NCBI GenBank assembly: GCA_029891345.1
Contig: CM056999.1
Coordinates: 28,121,418-28,185,417, forward strand
Length of the DNA stretch: 64,000 bases
DNA from: Dryococelus australis
Taxonomy: Eukaryota; Arthropoda; Insecta; Phasmatodea; Phasmatidae
Direction: 5' to 3'
Shown here: positions 35,861-47,780 of the stretch, in pieces
Layout of the letters: the number at the start of each line of letters is the position of its first letter
Position numbering within the stretch: position 1 is the stretch's first letter
Made by a program: the position numbers and the translations under genes
The notes under the pieces: model-generated
Told to the model about the DNA's origin: nothing
The model's input: the letters and a program-made list of their open reading frames with translations, nothing else
The model's database searches: none

Positions 35861-36420
35861 TTGCCATTGACTAATTTACTTCTCACCCACACTCAAGTTC
35901 TTATAGTCCATAGACCAGGAGGCATGCTTTCGGGAACTGAAGCAGCAATTCTGTCAGTGCACAGTCCTAGCACGTCATTATTCCGTTAGGCATCTGTATT
36001 TACTGACGGATGCCAGCAAGATGGGCCTTGGCATAGTATTGTAACAACTTGGGGTACAACGAGAGGCTAGTCATTGAATATGGGAGTACCAAGTTTGGCC
36101 CAACCAAATCTTGATATGACATAAACAAGAGAGAGTGCCTAGTAGTTGTGTAGGTGGTAAAATACTGTCGCGCATACTTAGTGTACCAGCATTTTACGTT
36201 GAAGACTGACAACTTGTGCCTACTTTGGCTCCACACGATGCTTGAAGTCAGAAGTAAACTTTCATGCTGTGCCATGCTGCTGCAAGCATATGATTTTGAG
36301 GTCCAGCATGTTCCAGGCGCTGAGAACTAGCTTGTAGATGACCTCTTATGGGCACTGTGTCCTATGGTAGCCGTCGATGAGGCAGAGTGGGAAGATTTGC
36401 TACCCTCGTACACAGAACGT
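35861..36420 (+). pseudogene. Gypsy 3 RNase H domain
   Basis: The core starts YLLTDASKMGLGIVL (about 35995-36040), keeping the first catalytic Asp. Later pieces, in mixed frames, are typical: LKTDNLCLLWL around 36205 and FEVQHVPGAEN around 36296. At least six stops or shifts; the longest open piece is under 40 codons. Confidence 0.65.
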
Positions 36421-36469
36421 CAGAGGTGAACGATGTAGGTGTCGCAAGGTGCTATATCAATCGAGATGG

Positions 36470-37600
36470 AGAGCCGCATAGACAAAGTTCAAAAAGAAGT
36501 AGCAACTGCACAGAGGGGGTGTGAACATGCAATAGCAGGAGAGAGCAGATAGCACAAAGACACAACAAATGGTGGCAGGTGTGGAACGGCCAGATTGAGT
36601 GTAGACCCCACCATCCAGAGACGAGGTGGAGAACATTCATCCCCAAGAAATTTTACCACTGGCCAGAGGCCACTCGAGATGTGAAGGAGTTTGTGAGGCA
36701 ATGCATCGCCTGGATTCAATTCAAGAGCAGACGAGCAGATGGGGTCACCCAACAGCAGTATAGGGTTAATAAAGACCCTTCGAAATCTTTTCCATGGATT
36801 TAATTTGCCCATACCCCCGCACATCCAATGGAAAACGATTCATACTGGTGTTGAGCGACACATTCCCTCGGTGGACAGAAACATATCCAGTTTTTCGTGC
36901 ACTTGTACATAACCATTACACAGATGCTGGAGACAGAGTTCTACCAACAGTAGAGATACTCGAAGAATGTACTGACCGATAATGGGTCGCAGTTGATAGG
37001 TCAATTGTGGAGTGACCTGTGCACTCGGTGGCGAATATCTTATCCAAGAGTAAACCCGACAGATTGGCACAAACGAGACCTCAAGCCCCAGTTGCATTTC
37101 CGAGTAGTGGATAACTATGTATCATGGGCAGAACATATGCTCGCCGCACTCTTCACAATCAGGTGGTGGGTAAAATTGGCAACAGGGCAGACACCAGTGG
37201 CAATACTGCAAGGTAGAGAGTTGCCCGCCCCAGGAGAATTCCAGAGCCGATGTGAGGAGGGAGGAATTGGGCAAGAGAACGGAGTGGTGAGTGAGTAAAG
37301 AAATCAAACTGGCTGCAGCTCGAGAGGTGCAGGTGCAGTACATCGCCTCGTGGGTACCCGCCACTAACTGGGCCCCGTGCAGGCTGACAGCATGCCAGTT
37401 AGTATATGTGAGGGAACACTGGCTTTCCAAGAGCGCCAAGTAGTTCTGTGCAGGGTTCATGCCGAAATGGAGTGGGCCACACACCCTCATCAAACCATTA
37501 TGGTACACCACGTAACTTGTGAGGTTGAGCGGCAGGCAAAGTGTGGTCATTCACCGCGATGACCTCCGCCTTGCAGTAGAGGCCCCCAGTGACATGGTAC
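36470..37600 (+). pseudogene. Gypsy 3 integrase
   Basis: Zinc-binding region HHPETRWRTFIPKKFYHWPE...CIAWIQ (about 36610-36720). Core: MDLICPYPRTSNGKRFILVL (from 36794), with the first catalytic Asp; LTDNGSQLIG (about 36970-37000) with the second. At the third position the block reads VNPTDWHKRDLK (about 37050), with Asp where Glu is usual. The C-terminal region, WVKLATGQTPVAILQGRELPAPGE, is open to 37298. The Glu-to-Asp change and several breaks make it inactive. Confidence 0.75.
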
Positions 37601-38470
37601 CAGAAGTGCTAACACCAACACTGGGTGGCAGGCAAGAACAAGAGCTGGAGGCATAGTTGCCAATGAAAAGCAATGAGATTATGCATAGCAAAGAAATTGA
37701 GGGAAGCGCAATAAGATGGCTGTTCCTGCCCACGATGTCCAGCATTGATGTGCCTGACAGGGATGTATAGAGCACAGTGTGGTCTGAGGTGGGCGCGCAA
37801 CTGTTGGCACAAGCAGGAATTAGTGCCGACAGTGTACAGGAGCAGGTAGAGACTGGTGTCTCCACAGATGCTAGGGCGGTCGAAGAGCTGCGAGGCGGGG
37901 TAATCGCCATAGGCAGGGTGACAGAGACAACTGTGGGGCTGATCTCCCCATAGGGAAGCATACTGTATACCCCAGCCACGACAACTTTGCAATACAAACA
38001 GTGGCAGTAGAGGGGGGATGACGGTCACAGCGATGGGGAGAGTGCGACTGGCTTGCACGACCTCCTTGCTGTGTCTTAAGTATGGAAACAGCAACAAAGC
38101 AGCCGAAGCGTGAGACAGATCGGCAGTAGGAGCATTGGAAAGAACATCGGGAAGAGCATCAAAAGGAGCAGCAGAAGGAGCATCAGCAAGAGCAGCAGCA
38201 GTAGCAGGAGCAGCAGCAAGAGAAGCAGCAGTACCAGTGACTGCATAAGGAGCATCAGCAGCAGTGGAGTTGAGTCGTCTGCACGGAGGGTATCGACCCC
38301 TCCACGGCATTTGTTGGTTGTGGTGGGAGCAAACCTCACATACGTCCGCATACAGAAAAGAAATGCCAGCACAGAAGTAAACAGAAGGAGCCAAGAAACA
38401 GGAGGGAAGCCAGCACGGAGCGGCATGTGCCATACAACTTACTGTCTCGCCGACTCCTGAAAGCACCAAC
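37601..38470 (+). pseudogene. Gypsy 3 Pol C-terminal tail with AGC-repeat
   Basis: After the integrase core the plus strand is low in complexity. An AGC/AGG-rich run at about 38154-38270 gives Ser/Arg-rich residues in one frame. The tail ends near 38460 with the motif PYNLLSRRL, close to the PYNLRSR-type ending of many gypsy Pol proteins. A long minus-strand frame (38469-37609) lies opposite; it is a by-product of the repeat composition. Confidence 0.4.
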
Positions 38471-38531
38471 AGCCTGCTGCGACTGACGGCGTGATGGAGC
38501 TCAGGGAGACTGCATGTTTCAAATGGCCACT

Positions 38532-40197
38532 GGAGAGGGGGACGTTTAACGTGAGCCGAACGCTCGTGTGTGCTCTAATGACTGTTTGTGCTGCCACAGT
38601 CAGCTATTGCATTAGTGCATAGGAGGGGCGAGTCGAAAATCCCACAGAAAAATTTACGCAGGCCGCCGGGAACAGCGAGTAACCTTCCCTGTGACCCAAA
38701 TCGTGTAACTCTAAATCGCCTGTTTAACCTACTTTTCACAAGAGGGAACTCTTTGAACCAATAAGTTAGAAGTCTGCCATTGCATCCCTGTGAAGCAATT
38801 TCCGTCAGACGATTGTACCATTGGAGGGAATGTGGGAGATGCCTGTACAACAGCATAACAGTTGTCTGTATTTTAACATGTATCGGTAGGCCTGTAGGCC
38901 GAAGTATAATTGTAGTGATGATGTGAAGTGTTTTAAAAGGCTAGTATATATACCCAATTGATTGTGTCAAGATGCCACTCATGTGGTCAACAAGTATTAA
39001 TATGAATTCCATTGTAGGTATGCAGAATGAAGCTTCACTTAGCTTGTTTTAGCATTCCGCTGCATCTCGTAGATGAATACCTTAGGTGTGATATCAAGCC
39101 AAAACGTGTGTTCACAGGATGTTACTTTATGCAACTGACACCCAGTGAACGTCAATGTGCAGTAATCTCGCCAGTACCAGATTTGGGCAGAGTTTTTAAG
39201 ATAATAAATGTTCAGGGTTTTAAATAATCATTATGTCGCATTTGTCACACAGTGTTCTTTTCACAATTTCATGTTTATATTAAACATTCGTAAGGGTGGC
39301 AGCATTCCCGTAACGTCATCCCAAAAGCTGTTGATTTGGCATTTAGAACCACAGGAATGTCGCCAGTATGTGTAATGTAACTAATAGGAATTAAGAGGGC
39401 ATATAGAAGTGTTATATAACCTTTGTGTAAGAATAAGGGGAAAAAGCATAATTAGCTAACACGAATCTGAATGCACCCTCAGCTTTCTTTAGCGCTAAAA
39501 TGAGTGTCGTTCAGAGTTTGATCTCCGCTATCAGCTAGCACGGTGCTTGGGAACAGTGCTCTTCAGTGCGTCCCCTTGGTAAAGCAACTTTTGGGAGTTA
39601 ATAATTAATTTATCAATCGTGTAACTTCTGGAACACCTTTTATTTATTCTAGTACCGAGGGGCCGACCGACGGCTAATTTTACCATAAGAACTTAAGCGT
39701 GCAGTATGCACATTTGGAAAGCAGCATCGGCTATTGGCAGGCAGAGTGTCGAGCCCGCATAATTGAGTTTTGTAGGGTGCAAGGACTGCTGTATTCAGTT
39801 AGATGCAATAAAGGTGTGTGCGATAAATTCCTACCTTTTATTGCTTTTACCTTAGGTAATTTAGGGCAGGTATGCTTAAGGCTGAAGTTTAACCTCATTG
39901 CTTTGTGTTGAGTATTATGGGTCCTGCCCACCATAGGCAGAGTAGAGTCAGTGTTTGCAACATCTCTGTAAGGGGGCCTTTACCGTTATGCTTGTATAGT
40001 GGCAGAAACCACTATTTTAACATCAGTGCCGGTAAGTGCACGATGAATACCGCAACGAACACAACGGCAACCTCCAGGAATCCTCGTGGCCGTCGGCCCA
40101 CGACAGCAAGATTTGCTCAATCGAGCTGGCGCCAGACAACCCATCATCTCGCCCTGCCTTAGATAAGAGGCAGGGCGACCCACATCATTCCTGAGAG
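38532..40197 (+). repeat. Polypurine tract and probable 3' LTR of gypsy 3
   Basis: GGAGAGGGGG (38532-38541) precedes ACGTTTAACGTGAGCC. The region is non-coding, has a TATA-like TATATATA near 38946 and AATAAA near 39809, and ends with the palindromic repeat CCTGAGAG at 40197. A perfect 5' counterpart was not found. Total length about 1.65 kb. Confidence 0.5.
40137..40197 (+). repeat. Palindrome-bearing 61-bp repeat, copy 2
   Basis: Partner of 31525-31586. Here the inverted pair is perfect: TCGCCCTGCCT, eight bases (TAGATAAG), AGGCAGGGCGA, giving an 11-bp stem. It is placed at the right end of the gypsy 3 LTR. Confidence 0.7.
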
Positions 40198-40615
40198 GGG
40201 GCACACATCAACTCACATTCACTCCATGCTGCACTGCCGGTGTGACGTCACACACACCCATGCACACTGGCTGTGCGAGTAGGGTGCGGAGCTCGCTGCT
40301 TTGCTTGAGTGCTGAGTGGAGGGGCAAACTGCCTTAAGAGGAAGCACGGCATGCATCACAAGGTACTCGAATCAACATTATATAAAAAAGAACAGTTCAT
40401 CGGCACTGGGGTACAATTTTATACCATTATTCGAAATTGTATTCAAAATACCAATATTCGGACAGGCCTATGTTTGCAATACAAGGTCAGAAACACAGGT
40501 AATGTAGATGTAAGCATGCACTTTTACGACCGATAATGTCGTTCGCGGAATAACGATTATTGATGCTGGACTGAAGTGCCCAGAATTATATTATTACAAG
40601 GTACCATAGGAAGAT
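40198..40615. other. Spacer between gypsy 3 and gypsy 4, no gene seen
   Basis: About 420 bases separate the two 3' LTRs. Short frames only. Confidence 0.4.
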
Positions 40616-41408
40616 GGCTATTGGTTTGTCGAAAGGGATAGAGGTTAAGTTTTGAGAAGCTATAAATGTAAATTAGATTTTTGTATTAATGTTACCCAGG
40701 GTGCCAGACGCTGCTGGGTTAGCAATTTCGTGAAGTCGGAGAGCTGAATCGTTCCTCAGGTCGTTCGGCTGACGACAATGGCGAAATACTTCAGGTGCTG
40801 CTTCTGGCTCCTCTAATAATGTTGATAGTTAAAAGTATGATAATTCTCTTACTTGTGACACTGTGGGATATCGGGGCTTCTCACACGCCCATACGAAAAA
40901 CACTATTACTTGCATTATGCTCTTGTGACCATTAAAAATATATTACACACATTCGCAGGTTGAAGCAAATTTGGCGGAAGAAGTGCAATACCATAAATAC
41001 CTTGCAGCAAACCGAAATAAACCACATGTGGAAATTATGTCCCTTCTAAAATTTATTCGGTACTTCAAATTACATCTCCCTAAGAGATAACTTCCAATGG
41101 TTGCTGATCTTAAACCCATCAGCATGGGTTATACTGTAAAACAACACAAAGGTCACATATGAAATATGTGCAGGTTATGTCCACCCAGCAATGTAAACAC
41201 TGGGTGGTTGCGAGGGGCGAAAACTCTGGCAACTGAAAAATAAAAAGGTTCCGGTACATTAAATTAAGTTATTAAAAATTAAATGATTAGTCCAACATGG
41301 TGCTGCCCGCCCGAGAGCTTGAAACCACGACCCCGATGTGACGCGTCACACCTCTCGCAAAGACGAACGACTACTGACTCCCTATGTATGGCATGCCTGT
41401 CGGCTTGG
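40616..41408 (-). repeat. Gypsy 4 LTR (3'), homologous part
   Basis: About 793 bases similar throughout to 55770-56564 (roughly 80-85% by eye), e.g. shared AGGTTCCGGTACATTAAA, TTACATCTCCCTAAGAGA and CTCGCAAAGACGAACGACTACT. Non-coding, as expected of an LTR. Confidence 0.75.
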
Positions 41409-41906
41409 CCGGCACCCGGCGCGCACTACTTTCTTGCATAATACACTTAACCGCCGGGTACATGCTCCCTGTGCCAGTTGTTACGATTGCCTTTAATCTA
41501 ATCCTGCAATTTATATTTAATACAACATGATACTGCAAAAGTATGAATGATGTGAAAATGAAAATAAGTGAGTAAACATACAAAACACTGCAAAAATACA
41601 CTTGGAAAACACGTAGGATTCTGAGGGTATCAAGGTAGGTATCCTTATGGATATCAAATATGTGCCATTGCATATTGGTGCCCTTGCCCATTTGTGTAGA
41701 AAATAAGAAAAATTATCAGGGTCTACTTTTGTATCAGTGTGATACATGTACAGGCACCAGAACACTGCTCCATTTGCATTGCATTTGTGTCCCTTGTCGC
41801 ATTGCACTACACCTGTGCTCGTGAAGTGTGTGCACATTCTGTGTTATAAAGCTAGGTGCAGTTGGCAAATGGTTTTAAGCGGGCATGCATCAAATCCCCC
41901 CCCCCC
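41409..41906 (-). other. Outer part of gypsy 4 3' LTR and polypurine tract
   Basis: On the minus strand a run of 11 G (41906-41896) is followed by ATTTGATGCATGCCC, the same layout as at the end of gypsy 1. If the LTR starts here, it extends 490 bases beyond the part shared with the right-hand repeat, so the right-hand LTR would be truncated at 56564. Confidence 0.45.
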
Positions 41907-42281
41907 ATGAGACCATTTACAGCCACACATGTCACGGATAACAGAAGCAAATCCTCGTGTCTGCCCCTCGTGTACATATTACGTAGGGGCCTCTTGCTAG
42001 CACCCCACACTCCAATATCACCGGCTACTGCCATCGTTCCCAGCTGTCTTGGTGCCATCATGAGGTCCCTGTGCTCGTGCAGGTGCGGCAGGCCACAGGT
42101 GGCCATCGTCGATGTCTTGTTTGGTGGTGCTCGTAAGTGCCACACGAACATCCATCGTCGCTGTTGCCACTGTTGTCCTCGTGTGCAACTCCACATTGCT
42201 GCCAGTAGCTAGTCGGAGTAGCGACCACTGGAGTGTTGACACCACCCTCAGATGATTTCCCAGCCAGCGTTGGCACCATTG

Positions 42282-43940
42282 CTATTTCCATTGTGCTGTC
42301 CTCCTCGATGTGCGGTGCCCATTGGCGGGCATTGTGCCATCTCCCGAAGGACCGCCTCCCTTAGGTATCACTGGTTGTTGCAGCTTCGGCTCTCTTCTGG
42401 CTGCGCTTGTAGCTCTTGCACCGTAGATTGCAACGGGATCAGCTGTCGGATGCGCCCTGCTTGACACCAGTGCTCCAAGCGACATCGTGCCTTGGACATG
42501 CATTGTTGATGGCCTCAGAGCAGGTACTGATCCACCTTGCTTGCTTATCTCCACTTCCTTGAGCTCATACTCGATAGCGCCGTCGTGAATCCCCAGGTAT
42601 CGTGCATCGCCTACATCCCTTACATTTTCCTTCTTGCTTGCTTCCTACTGACTGTCTGCATGGAATTCTGGGGTGGCATCAGCCCTTGGTGTGATTCACT
42701 CTTCATCATCCGGTCCTCTGCCATCCATGTGCCTTGGGGACATGGTCTCGTCCAGCATCTGCGACATTCTGGGTACTGTAGGGGACCTCCTGTGGGAGGT
42801 GCTGCCCTACTACCCTCCACGCTCGCTTGCGTTGTGGGCTCGGCAAGTGTTGCACCATCATTGGGCTGTTGTTCACTGTCCTCGTCCCCACTGCAGATGT
42901 CTCCGGGGACAGGTGTATGGCGTCTTGGTGTATCTTGGTATTTTTCCTGCCCATGCACACCAAGTACCCGGTGTAGTCCGGTTCACTGAGCAGGAAGTCC
43001 AGTGCAGAAATTTTTGTGGGCTGTGGATTGCTGGTGTGCCTTCACGTACACTCTCTGACTGGGTTCGAGCATGGGTGGAGGTCTTGTGCTTGATGGGACC
43101 CACCCAGCTGCGTATCTCTCTTGCCTCTCTCTTTGCTCCCTGTATCGCCATCTCCTTCTCTCGCTCCTCTTGCTGCAGTCCCCTCCAAGCTCTCGCTCGA
43201 TTTTTCTCACGGGCAGTTCCTCTCACTGGGAAGTTTGACGTTCTTGCCTAACAATACATCTCCAGGTGCCCGGCCTGTGGCGGCGTTTACATGCCGGTGG
43301 AGGTTGAAGAGGGTGGCATGAAGGTGGTCTGCCGAGCTCGTGTGCACCTCACCCACACGGTGCCGCAGCTGTACCTTGAGGTCCTGGTTAACATACTCCA
43401 TGGGGTTGGCTCTGGGGTGGTACACCACTGTCTTCAAGTGCTGCACCTCCCACCGGGTGCACATAATTTGCCACTTCAACCCACGAATTGTGTTCTGTTA
43501 TCCGTCAATACCTACTTCGGATATACTCAGTGGGGGAAAAACTCTCGTACGAGTGCTTGTGCTAAGTTGGTTACTCTTGCAGTACTTATCATGTAGGCCT
43601 CCACCCACCGAGAAATGCTATCAGTCACAACCAAAATGAACTTATTTTACCAGGTGTTCAGGGCCCATCAGGTTAAAACTTATGGTGTCAAACTGCTGTT
43701 TCGGTAGGGAGTGCTGTTGCTACTGTACCCCATCAGTTCTGTGTGATTTGAAAGTTTGTGGCACATAACATACTTTTGCACATTTTACCTTACATCGCGC
43801 TATATTCCTGGCCAGAAAAAAATGCTGTTTGCTCTGTACCCAGGTGTCCGGCCACATTACTTGCGTGTGCGTGTACAAGTACTTTTTCTTGGCATGTGGA
43901 TGGTACAAATAAACTCCATTTTGTCCTGCGCTGAACATGT
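42282..43940 (-). pseudogene. Gypsy 4 integrase and C-terminal tail
   Basis: Minus strand. The zinc-binding region is at about 43870-43770 (ARCKVKCAKVCYV). The core beginning reads FDTISFNLMGP (about 43690), Asn at the usual Asp position, and the stretch with the second Asp is missing or unreadable. The third catalytic Glu is kept in YHPRANPMEYVNQDLK (about 43420-43375). The C-terminal block HVNAATGRAPGDVLLGKNVKLPSERN is at about 43290-43210 and the SH3-like part SQRVYVKAHQQSTAHKNF at about 43040. A Pro/Gln/Ser-rich tail runs to 42282. Frames change at 43207, 43226 and 42958. Confidence 0.7.
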
Positions 43941-44129
43941 CTTCAGCCTACCCTCCATCACACGCCACTATTCTACTGTTTGTTGTGCACACTGTTCCTT
44001 TCTTTCCCATGCTATTTCACAGTTGTTTTGCCGTCTACTATTTCCTGGTACAGTTCGTTCACCGGAATGTCATTGACCAATGCTTGCACTTTGTTGACTT
44101 GTATTTCGTGGAATATCTCATGCGGGTCA

Positions 44130-44457
44130 GGCAGGAGTACCTACCACTCTGAATCGTCCATGACATTTATGCTTTGATCGGGCGCGCATGATAAGGTGTC
44201 CATCAACTGGTTCTCTTTCCCGGAGACATGCTCCACAGTGAAATCGTACAACTGTAGGAGCAACACCCACCGAGTGAGTTTACTTTGTCCAGGTAGGTCT
44301 TGTATTTTTTTATTTCCCACACTACTGCTAATATCTCCCGCTCATTCACATCATATGTCCATACTACCTGGCCGAACTTCGTGTTGGCGAAATCGATCAC
44401 TTGCTTCCTGCCATCCTCTGCACATTGATACAGGATGGCACCCAGCTCCTCCTGTCT
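44130..44457 (-). pseudogene. Gypsy 4 RNase H, C-terminal part
   Basis: Starts right at the target site of the 2.1-kb insertion with RQEELGAILYQ (about 44450-44420). FANTKFGQVVWTYDVNEREILAVVWEIKKYKTYLDK (to about 44283) follows. Past that, a deletion of some 30 residues and a frameshift lead to KLTRWVLLLQLYDFTVEHVSGKENQ (about 44275-44203). The first half, with the start of the catalytic core, is on the other side of the insertion, ending HLYLQ at 46577. Confidence 0.75.
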
Positions 44458-44464
44458 GGTGTCT

Positions 44465-46565
44465 ATCTGTTATGACAATTTGGGGAATTGCCCAATTTTT
44501 AGTAAGTATTTTTAGTATATGTTTTGAACATTTATTTTTAGGTTTTTTTTTGTGATTGGTAGTTTTTAGTATGTATTGGATTATTTGTTTTATGACCAGT
44601 CATATATATTTAATATTACCATTTAATCAGTCTTATATATTTAATCCTATCATTTGATCATTTATACTATGTAATCATTTGATAAAACATTTAATAATAA
44701 GCACCATTATTCATTGTGTGAAAACTATCATAGTGTTCTTGCTGGGAATTGTTGTAATATATGCTATTAATCGCTTATGGTTGTTGTAGTTCTTTTGCCA
44801 CCACTCTAATACGAAGAGCAACCGATTGGTATCACACCTTGTACGTACCGCGGGATGTCTGATTCGTTTGGGGGGGAGGGGCATTGCCTGTGGCGCTAGT
44901 GTGCTAGGCCTGGGAGTCGTCGGAAGTAGTCGCAAAGTTGCGGGCCAAGAGTGCTGTAAACCATACGTGGCTGGAGAATGTGTGATCGGCGAGAAATAGG
45001 CGTAACCCCTATGGGTGCAAAGTATGTAAATTTGGCGAGAAACTATCGTCCACTGTGTGAACTGTGTGTGAGTTCGAACACTAGCTAGAGTAGTAATGCA
45101 TATGTGAGGAAAGTTTGACTTTGGTGAGCGAAATAGTCAGCTGTGTGCTATTGCTATGAAATGTTGCAAAACACAATAATAATAATCACGTGGCCGGATA
45201 GTGGGTGTTGGTTTTTGTGCGGGTGCATTCGTGCGGGAGGCCCGAATATGTGTATTATTAGTCAGCTGAGAGTGGACGGTGCATTATTTTTTCGGACTGC
45301 GACAATATTTCCATCATCGTTGTGTCACGCAAAATTTGGAATGTGGCGACATTAAATGTATTGTCAGAGGCGCGAGCAAACTTTCTGCGAGCGAGCTGCA
45401 GCTCAATAAGTAACATTGTGGTATGGGGCACCGCTGAACAAGGCAACAGCTGGCATGTAGTTTCACGTGAGACGTAACTCTCCCAGGAAAATGTGGGCTG
45501 GACTGATTAGAAACGAAGCCTATTTGGGCCGAGACTTGGAATATTATGTTGGTGGTAGTAGGATCACCAAATGCCTATAGATCAAACTATTCACCTCGAA
45601 AGTCGTTGAAATATTTGCGGGACTTTGGTGTAGAAAATTTCTTGAGGAGAATCCGGTCTTTATGTGAACGACGGACGTGGTAGAAGTGACGCCCCGTGCT
45701 AATGGACAGTCGCCCTGGTAAAATTGTCGGACTGAATGGCGAAAATCATTCTGGCCAGGGATAACACATTGACTGTACTGCTAGCCAAAAGTTTCCATGG
45801 TAAAATTCACGTGTGTGCGAGTGTATCGCGACAGAGCTGCGTATTTAAGATCTAGATCTGATGGAAATTAAATTCACACCTGCGGGAAGAAAACAGCTGT
45901 TCTGACAGTCGGAAGCAGAATAGTACTTCAGGACGGCGTCGCTGGTGGAGACGGCCAGACCACTGCATTTCTTCGTGGCCCGAATTGTCGGGCTGTTCCC
46001 AATACATCAACAGGCCCATGACAGGGCCTCTGCAAGGTACTGTGATAAGCATATGGGTATTTACCTCGTGTCGGAGTGCAACATGCCACCCTGTGGTTTG
46101 AACTTGCCAGCGGGTGTACTCAGTGGCTTTTCTGTGGTGTCTTGCATTAGTAAATTGGTTTAACTGGTGGTAAAATGTATTAGTACTCAATATTACATAG
46201 AGTGAAAAATTAACTGTCGAAACTTGTGTAAGAGTAATGTTTTTATTGCAGTATTTGAAGTATGAGCGTTTGAGATCTTAGCAATGCCACATGGATCAAT
46301 GGTTTGTACCTTCAAAATAAATTGTGTGGCACAAAAAGTTTGGACTTGGGAAAACATTCTTTCGTAGGTCACTGAAAGGAACCTCTACTGCTGATGGGTG
46401 TATTTTAACAGTAATTTATTTATAAGATCATGATGGGGCATGACTCGGATGGGTGTTAACATTGAGTATGTCTAACTGCATCCAGGGACGAGGGTTGGGG
46501 ATTGTTTTGATCTGAGTGAGGCACATTTTGGTACAACCCCCCCCCCCCCCCCCGTGGGGTCGGAA
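44465..46565. mobile_element. 2.1-kb insertion in gypsy 4 RNase H with 7-bp target duplication
   Basis: The gypsy 4 coding sequence stops at 44458 and resumes at 46572. The heptamer GGTGTCT is present on both sides (44458-44464 and 46566-46572), so 44465-46565 is an insertion with a 7-bp target-site duplication. It begins ATCTGTTATGACAATTTGGG and ends after a run of 17 C (46537-46553) with GTGGGGTCGGAA. I see no terminal inverted repeat and no known coding frame (the longest is about 110 codons, minus, 46190-45852, unrecognised). It is probably a non-autonomous element. Confidence 0.7.
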
Positions 46566-46572
46566 GGTGTCT

Positions 46573-47780
46573 CACTGTAAATAAAGGTGCCTGCCTCTTT
46601 CGTATCGTGCTAGCTTGGGACAGGAACAGAAACATGTTTTTCATTTTTGAAATTATTTTTCTTCCACGTCTCCCCACAAGAACTGCTTCTGATGCGAAAG
46701 TAGGTACACGATGGGGACAGTCACTATTGCAGTCTTTGATTTATTCCTGGAGCCAATTAACCAAACCAAAATACTTGCGAAGCTGCTTACATGTGCATGG
46801 AGCTGGATAGTCACCTATTAACCATAATTGTTCGGGGTTTGGAGTGTTACAGTTCTCATCTACCACGTGTCCCGGGAACTCCAACTTACTCTTTCCTAGA
46901 TGGCATTTGTGCATTTATTAGTGGAGCAGGTTAGTCCATTTATCGCGAGCCTCTCAAGTATCATAGGAACATAGCGTACATGGGCCTCCCAACTGCCTGA
47001 GCAGATAATCATATCATCTAGGTAGACCAGTGTGAAATCTCCGACAAACCCATCCAGGACACGGACAAGCATTGACTGAAGCATGGCAGGTGCTCCTTTA
47101 AGGCCAAAAGGCATTATGTAAAAATGACATCTCTCTCTGTCAGGTGTTGTGAACACCATTTTCTCCCGATCTTCTGGCTTGACAGGAATGTGCCAGTATC
47201 TGCTTCGGAGATCTAGCGACGTCACTATTGTGACCTTGCCAAGTGTTGCGAGTGCATCTCTCATACTGAAGTACGGTGGAAGGTCATTATAAGTTACCTG
47301 GTTTTTCGGACGGAAGTCCACACAGAAGAGCCAACACCCGTCTTTTTGGAGCCAAGGTAATTACCAAGTTGTATTTACTGCTTGTAGGCTCAATAACCCC
47401 GTCTGCTAGCATCACTTTAACCTGCTCGCATATGATTTTTGAATGATGTGGTATGTAATTTCACGGTCCTGTGTAAATAGGTCCCTCTTGCGATAGCGGT
47501 GTCTCATGTTCGGCTACAGTTGTCCTGCGGAGTGCATCTGTTTTCGCAAAAACTTCCCTCCTCTTGTTCAGTATATTCTAGAATGCCGGTTTTGTTGCGG
47601 AATTTCGTGATCGAACTCCTCTAGTGAGATCAGGGGCAAATCACTAAAACTGGATCTTAATGAGACACTAAAATTCCAGACTCTCGATATCAGACGGATG
47701 TTAGAGCAGTGTGGTGACACAAAGCCTGGAGTTGCGCGTCACCGGTGATCTTGAAGCGAGTGTCACGTGAAGACGACCCT
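46573..47780 (-). pseudogene. Gypsy 4 reverse transcriptase and start of RNase H
   Basis: Read right to left: linker ISLEEFDHEIPQQ (about 47615) and REVFAKTDALRRTTVAEHETPL (about 47560-47495), then the intact 142-codon frame 47321-46896 with VDFRPKNQVT, IVTSLDLRSRYWHIP (first catalytic Asp, residue 37), FTTPDRERCHF, MPFGLKGAPAM and VYLDDMII (residues 99-106, DD intact). After a frame shift come LEFPGHVVDENCN, KQLRKYFGLVNW (about 46770) and HLYLQ (46577), where the 2.1-kb insertion cuts the RNase H. The catalytic residues of the polymerase are all present. Confidence 0.85.

Larger units (their letters stand above)
32809..40197 (+). mobile_element. Ty3/gypsy retrotransposon 'gypsy 3'
   Basis: Gag, protease, reverse transcriptase, RNase H and integrase remnants run in order on the plus strand. 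They are followed by a purine tract (38532-38541) and about 1.65 kb of probable 3' LTR. Protein motifs (DTA-type protease, YLDDV, TTPDGR) place it with gypsy 1, 4 and 5 in one lineage. It lies tail-to-tail with gypsy 4. All genes are interrupted. The 5' LTR is not clear; the 62-bp repeat at 31525 may be its last part. Confidence 0.8.

Noticed and set aside
37609..38469. 286-codon minus-strand frame, Ala/Leu-rich
   Set aside because: It lies opposite the gypsy 3 Pol tail and its AGC-rich repeat, which gives Ala/Leu codons on the other strand. No recognisable domain.
42537..43596. Plus-strand frames of 100-192 codons
   Set aside because: They are antisense to gypsy 4 integrase, whose motifs read clearly on the minus strand.
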